Positions 5,921 to 8,532 of a stretch of 8,532 nucleotides of DNA are shown here, one piece after another. Each line of letters opens with the position of its first letter. Position 1 is the stretch's first letter. Under the pieces are notes generated by a model that was given only the letters and a program-made list of their open reading frames with translations, had not been told where the DNA came from and made no database searches. The position numbers and the translations under genes were made by a program. Origin of the DNA: Eubacteriales Family XIII. Incertae Sedis bacterium (GTDB lineage Bacteria > Bacillota > Clostridia > Peptostreptococcales > Anaerovoracaceae); NCBI GenBank assembly GCA_031278255.1, contig JAITKU010000266.1, forward strand, positions 1 through 8,532, written 5' to 3'.

Positions 5921-6607
5921 ATGGCGGAGAACGGAATGCCCGACCCGAACGTGATTTTTCCCGTGCCCGGGGTGGACACGGTCACATACGTCAAACCGAC
6001 AATCAAGAGCAAGAACATCCTCGTCGGCGATTTCACGTATTTCAGCGACACCGATTTTGAGCGCCATGTGACGCACCGCTACGACTTCTACGGCGACAGG
6101 CTCATTATAGGGAAGTTCTGTCAAATCGCCAAGGGCGTCGAATTCATGATGAACGGCGCCAACCATCAGATGAACGCGGTCACCACGTTCCCCTTTTACA
6201 TCTTCGAGGGCTTCCACAAGCCCATACCGCCCCTCGCGGAGATGCCGATCAAGGGGGATACGATCATAGAAAACGACGTGTGGATCGGGCAGTATTCGAC
6301 CGTGCTGCCCGGCGTGCGCATCGGCAGCGGCGCCATCATCGGCGCGGACAGCACCGTCGGCAGCGACGTCGAACCCTATTCCGTCGTGGCGGGGAATCCG
6401 GCCCGTCTGCTGCGAAAGCGCTTCGACGACGAGCTGATCGCGCTGCTCTTGGCATTCGGATGGTGGGACAGGCCCCTCGCGGAGATCAACCGCCTGATCC
6501 CCGTGCTGACCGACGGCAGGCTCGATATCGTGCGGGAAAAGCTGAAGAACCTGCTGCGCGCGGAGAAGCGACGCGACGCGGCGCCGGCCGATCAAGGAGG
6601 CGCTTGA
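5921..6607 (+). CDS. Vat/XAT-family hexapeptide-repeat acetyltransferase
   Basis: A 228-residue left-handed beta-helix acyltransferase close in pattern to the xenobiotic acetyltransferases (streptogramin A acetyltransferase VatD, chloramphenicol CatB). From the start used: IGKFCQIAKGVEFMMNGANH around 63-82, whose last residue H82 corresponds to the catalytic His of Vat; PIKGDTII at about 108; NDVWIG with a following PGVRIGSGAIIGADS hexapeptide run at about 118-143; then VVAGNPARLLRKRF and the GWWDRP motif of the XAT C-terminus. The family uses acetyl-CoA to O-acetylate small hydroxyl substrates, and many members are not resistance enzymes. The start is uncertain: 5921 has AGGAG 10 nt upstream, whereas 5936 has GGAG 6 nt upstream and aligns with the N-terminus of VatD; 5888 has no ribosome site. 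The C-terminus is a charged tail of about 20 residues beyond VatD's end. The 3' end overlaps the convergent ATL gene by 16 bp. Confidence 0.9.
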   Translation: MAENGMPDPNVIFPVPGVDTVTYVKPTIKSKNILVGDFTYFSDTDFERHVTHRYDFYGDRLIIGKFCQIAKGVEFMMNGANHQMNAVTTFPFYIFEGFHKPIPPLAEMPIKGDTIIENDVWIGQYSTVLPGVRIGSGAIIGADSTVGSDVEPYSVVAGNPARLLRKRFDDELIALLLAFGWWDRPLAEINRLIPVLTDGRLDIVREKLKNLLRAEKRRDAAPADQGGA

Positions 6608-6963
6608 CACGCCGTAAGGAGCAGGGCATCCGGTATCCGGCAGGCATCCATATCCACGCGTCCGTCCGGCAGGAAGGATACGCCCTCGGACGCGAGCAAG
6701 GCCCTGCGCATGTCGGCGAAAGCCCCGCCCGCCACAGAGCCGTCGGCCCGCACGACGCGCTGCCACGGCAGATGATCGGGACAGGCGGCGCAGGCCCACC
6801 CGACCGAGCGCGCCGCGCGCGGATTGCCCAGAACGCGCGCGATCTGCCCGTAAGAAACGACCCTGCCATAGGGTACGCGCGCAATCGTATCGTACACGCG
6901 CTCAAAGAATGTCTTTTGCCCCTTTCGCATCGCCTGCCCGAAAAAATCCCCGTCTGTTCGCAT
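6592..6963 (-). CDS. Alkyltransferase-like protein (ATL; MGMT fold without the reactive Cys)
   Basis: A 123-residue protein consisting almost only of the DNA-binding domain of O6-alkylguanine-DNA methyltransferase. Seen: FFERVYDTIARVPYGRVVSYGQIA at about 19-42 (helix-turn-helix region), ARSVGWA at 51-57 (the usual ARxVG with the Arg finger), and LPWQRVV at 65-71. In true methyltransferases the last motif is PCHRV with the alkyl-accepting Cys; here it is Trp67, as in E. coli and S. pombe ATL proteins. By family knowledge ATLs bind O6-alkylguanine, flip it and hand the lesion to nucleotide excision repair rather than repairing it. A direct methyltransferase role is therefore unlikely. The start is uncertain: 6963 has only a weak AAGG nearby, and 6930 (11 residues shorter) is no better. 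It reads toward the acetyltransferase and overlaps its end by 16 bp, so no terminator can lie between them. Confidence 0.88.
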   Translation of the reverse strand: MRTDGDFFGQAMRKGQKTFFERVYDTIARVPYGRVVSYGQIARVLGNPRAARSVGWACAACPDHLPWQRVVRADGSVAGGAFADMRRALLASEGVSFLPDGRVDMDACRIPDALLLTACQAPP

Positions 6964-7062
6964 CGCCTTGACCCGCTCCCTACGCGTTTTCTCCCAAACG
7001 CATCCCGGCGTTCCGGGCGCCGCACCCGCCCGTTCGCCTTCACGCGTCGCCCTCCGCTTAAT

Positions 7063-7091
7063 AGTATATTGTTTTCGCCCGCGTTTTTCAA
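7063..7091 (-). promoter_or_regulatory. Sigma-A promoter of the ATL gene
   Basis: On the minus strand TTGAAA (7091-7086), a 17-bp spacer and TATACT (7068-7063). The predicted start is ~7056, giving a GC-rich leader of about 93 nt to the ATG at 6963. The divergent aminotransferase promoter begins 25 bp away. Confidence 0.75.
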
Positions 7092-7094
7092 TAC

Positions 7095-7102
7095 CGATAT
7101 CG
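7095..7102. promoter_or_regulatory. Small palindrome between the two divergent -35 boxes
   Basis: CGATATCG is a perfect 8-bp palindrome lying in the 25-bp gap between the ATL and aminotransferase promoters. The overlapping 10-mer ATACCGATAT (7091-7100) is the exact reverse complement of ATATCGGTAT at 4311-4320, at the predicted start of the tetR transcript. A shared operator is possible, but the AT-rich sequence makes chance similarity plausible. Confidence 0.3.
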
Positions 7103-7116
7103 ATTGCTGCGTATTG

Positions 7117-7145
7117 TTGCAATTTCGGCGTTTGCGTGGTACAAT
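7117..7145 (+). promoter_or_regulatory. Extended -10 sigma-A promoter of the aminotransferase gene
   Basis: TTGCAA (7117-7122), a 17-bp spacer and TACAAT (7140-7145), preceded by TG at 7137-7138 (extended -10). The predicted start is ~7152, about 50 nt before the ATG at 7202. I see no attenuator or riboswitch in the leader. Confidence 0.7.
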
Positions 7146-7201
7146 GACAATGCCGTACACGAAAGGTTTTGCACCGTTCTATCGAAAAAGGGGGGAACGA
7201 G

Positions 7202-8532
7202 ATGGATATCGACAGGGAAAAGCTCAAGCAACGATACGAAAGCGAAACGGAACTGTTTGAAAGAACGCATCCGAAATCGGGAGAGCTCTTCGGAAAGGCC
7301 AAAGACAGCCTTCTGCAGGGCGTGCCCATGAACTGGATGACGAAATGGGCCGGCAGTTATCCGGTGTTCGTGGCCGAAGCAAAGGGCGCGCATTTTCGGG
7401 ATGTGGACGGAAACGACTACCTGGACCTGTGCCTCGGCGATACGGGCGCCATGATCGGACACGCGCCGGAGGCGGCGGTCCAAGCGATCACCGAATACGT
7501 GCGGCGCGGAACGACCTTCATGCTGCCCACGGAGGACGCGATCTACGTCGGCGAGGAACTGGGCCGGCGCTTCGGCATGAAATACTGGCAGTTTTCCACG
7601 AGCGCGACCGACGCCAACCGCTTCGCGCTGCGGCTGGCGCGGGAGATCACGAAGCGCCCGAAGGTCGTCGCCCACAATTGGTGCTATCACGGCTCCGTGG
7701 ACGAAACGGTGGCCGTCATCGACGAAAAAACGGGCGGGACCGTCGCGAAGCCGGGCAATCTGGGACCGCCGTGCGCTCCCGCCCTTACGACGCGGATCGT
7801 GGAATGGAACGACGTCGACGCGCTGGAGGAAGCGTTGCGGGACGGCGACGTTGCCGCGGTTTTGGCCGAACCCGTCATGACCAATTGCGGCATCGTGCAT
7901 CCGCAGAAGGGCTACCACGACGCCCTGCGGCATTTGACGAGGAAATACGGGACCCTGCTCATCATAGACGAAACGCACACGATATGCGCGGGGGTGGGCG
8001 GCTGCACGAAGGCCTTCGGCCTCTCGCCGGACATCGTCGTGCTGGGCAAAACCATAGCGGCGGGCATCCCGGCCGCAGCCTATGGCTTCACGGAAGAACT
8101 TGGAAAGGCTGTCGCGGCGGCCATACCGCCCGCGCTCTGCGACATAGGCGGCATAGGCGGCACGCTGGCCGCGAACGCGCTGAGCATGCACGCGATGCGG
8201 GCGGTGCTCTCCCGGATCCTGACGCAGGCGTTCTACGACAAGAACATCCCGCTGGCGGAACGCTTCAACGACGGCGTGCAGGGCGTGATCGACAAGTACG
8301 GCCTGCCGTGGAACACGACCCGGCTCGGCTGCCGAACGGAATATTGGTTCAGAAAGACGCCGGCCCAAAACGGCGGGGAGGCGGAGGCCGCCGTGGACAT
8401 CGATCTGGATCGCTACATGCACCTCGCCTCGCTGAACAGAGGCATACTCATGACGCCCTTCCACAACATGGCGCTGATCTCCGCGGCGACGACGGAGGCG
8501 GACATAGACCGGCACACGGCCGTGTTCGATGA
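7202..8532 (+). CDS. Class-III PLP aminotransferase (glutamate-1-semialdehyde aminomutase-like), 3' end cut
   Basis: The frame runs from the ATG at 7202 to the right edge (443 codons and two bases, no stop). It is a fold-type I PLP enzyme. An aromatic-rich N-terminal part leads to F-R-D-V-D-G-N-D-Y-L-D-L at 65-76. STSATDANRFALRLAR at 132-147 is the phosphate-binding loop region, and NWCYHGSVDE at 159-168 matches the GSAM-type CYHG motif. IIDETHT at 254-260 holds D256 for the pyridine nitrogen, and VLGKTIAAGIP at 280-290 holds K283, the expected Schiff-base lysine. GGIGGTLAANALS follows as in GSAM-like enzymes. Members of this subgroup are usually labelled aspartate aminotransferase family; they may act on beta-amino acids or omega-amines rather than make haem precursors, and no hem genes are present. 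AAG replaces the more usual GGG after the lysine. A purine-rich AAGGGGGG lies 6 nt before the start. At ~443 residues the protein is nearly complete. Confidence 0.92.
   Translation, partial: MDIDREKLKQRYESETELFERTHPKSGELFGKAKDSLLQGVPMNWMTKWAGSYPVFVAEAKGAHFRDVDGNDYLDLCLGDTGAMIGHAPEAAVQAITEYVRRGTTFMLPTEDAIYVGEELGRRFGMKYWQFSTSATDANRFALRLAREITKRPKVVAHNWCYHGSVDETVAVIDEKTGGTVAKPGNLGPPCAPALTTRIVEWNDVDALEEALRDGDVAAVLAEPVMTNCGIVHPQKGYHDALRHLTRKYGTLLIIDETHTICAGVGGCTKAFGLSPDIVVLGKTIAAGIPAAAYGFTEELGKAVAAAIPPALCDIGGIGGTLAANALSMHAMRAVLSRILTQAFYDKNIPLAERFNDGVQGVIDKYGLPWNTTRLGCRTEYWFRKTPAQNGGEAEAAVDIDLDRYMHLASLNRGILMTPFHNMALISAATTEADIDRHTAVFD

Noticed and set aside
5813..6799. 328-codon minus-strand frame over the acetyltransferase
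   Set aside because: Antisense to a recognisable XAT protein and crosses the promoter region; no motif.
7041..7055. GGAGG followed 7 nt later by GTG (7043) on the minus strand, upstream of the ATL gene
   Set aside because: A good-looking start, but it opens a frame different from the ATL frame, giving an Arg-rich product with no motif; the GGAGG would also sit at the very start of the transcript.
8141..8161. Repeated ATAGGCGGC units inside the aminotransferase
   Set aside because: They encode the GGIGG segment expected in this enzyme subgroup, so the repeat is explained by protein sequence.
7088..8515. Long open frame (475 codons) on the minus strand under the aminotransferase
   Set aside because: Arg/His/Val-rich sequence with no domain, lying antisense to a frame with clear PLP motifs; a typical shadow in GC-rich DNA.
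7345..8532. 395-codon plus-strand frame in another register over the aminotransferase
   Set aside because: Low-complexity Arg/Gly-rich product, no ribosome site; the 7202 frame carries all the conserved residues.

Overview
The window looks like a chromosomal segment of an anaerobic, fairly GC-rich bacterium, most plausibly of the Bacillota (Clostridia and relatives). This is inferred from the near-consensus sigma-A promoters, strong AGGAGG-type ribosome sites, an iron-sulfur/flavin oxidoreductase of the anaerobe type and a Vat-like acetyltransferase. No rRNA, tRNA, insertion sequence, CRISPR array or plasmid function is visible. Seven protein genes are supported, two of them cut by the window edges.

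Left half (1-4210, minus strand): a three-gene operon reading FAD oxidase, HdrD-like iron-sulfur protein, second FAD oxidase. The genes are tightly packed (gene 2's ribosome site overlaps gene 1's stop; 15 bp separate genes 2 and 3). The layout resembles the glycolate oxidase GlcD/GlcE/GlcF complex: two PCMH-type flavoproteins plus a CCG-domain iron-sulfur protein that would move electrons to a membrane or soluble acceptor. The substrate cannot be read from sequence. A divergent TetR-family regulator (4434-5054) is the obvious candidate controller. Both genes have near-perfect promoters whose -35 boxes form a 9-bp inverted repeat. The operon's ~146-nt leader could fold into a closed structure starting almost at the transcription start.

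Middle (5094-6607): an Sfp-type phosphopantetheinyl transferase (minus) and a Vat/XAT-family hexapeptide acetyltransferase (plus) are divergent. Their promoters share a perfect 10-bp inverted repeat whose arms sit in both -10/-35 spacers.

Right (6592-8532): an alkyltransferase-like protein (ATL; MGMT fold with Trp in place of the reactive Cys) runs toward the acetyltransferase and overlaps its 3' end by 16 bp. Divergent from it is a class-III PLP aminotransferase of the glutamate-1-semialdehyde-aminomutase type that runs off the right edge. The right-hand genes do not form an evident pathway with one another; they look like single-gene units arranged as divergent and convergent pairs. I see no clearly new system. 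The most interesting items are the flavin/iron-sulfur operon with its leader and shared regulatory region, and the promoter-embedded inverted repeat between the transferase genes.
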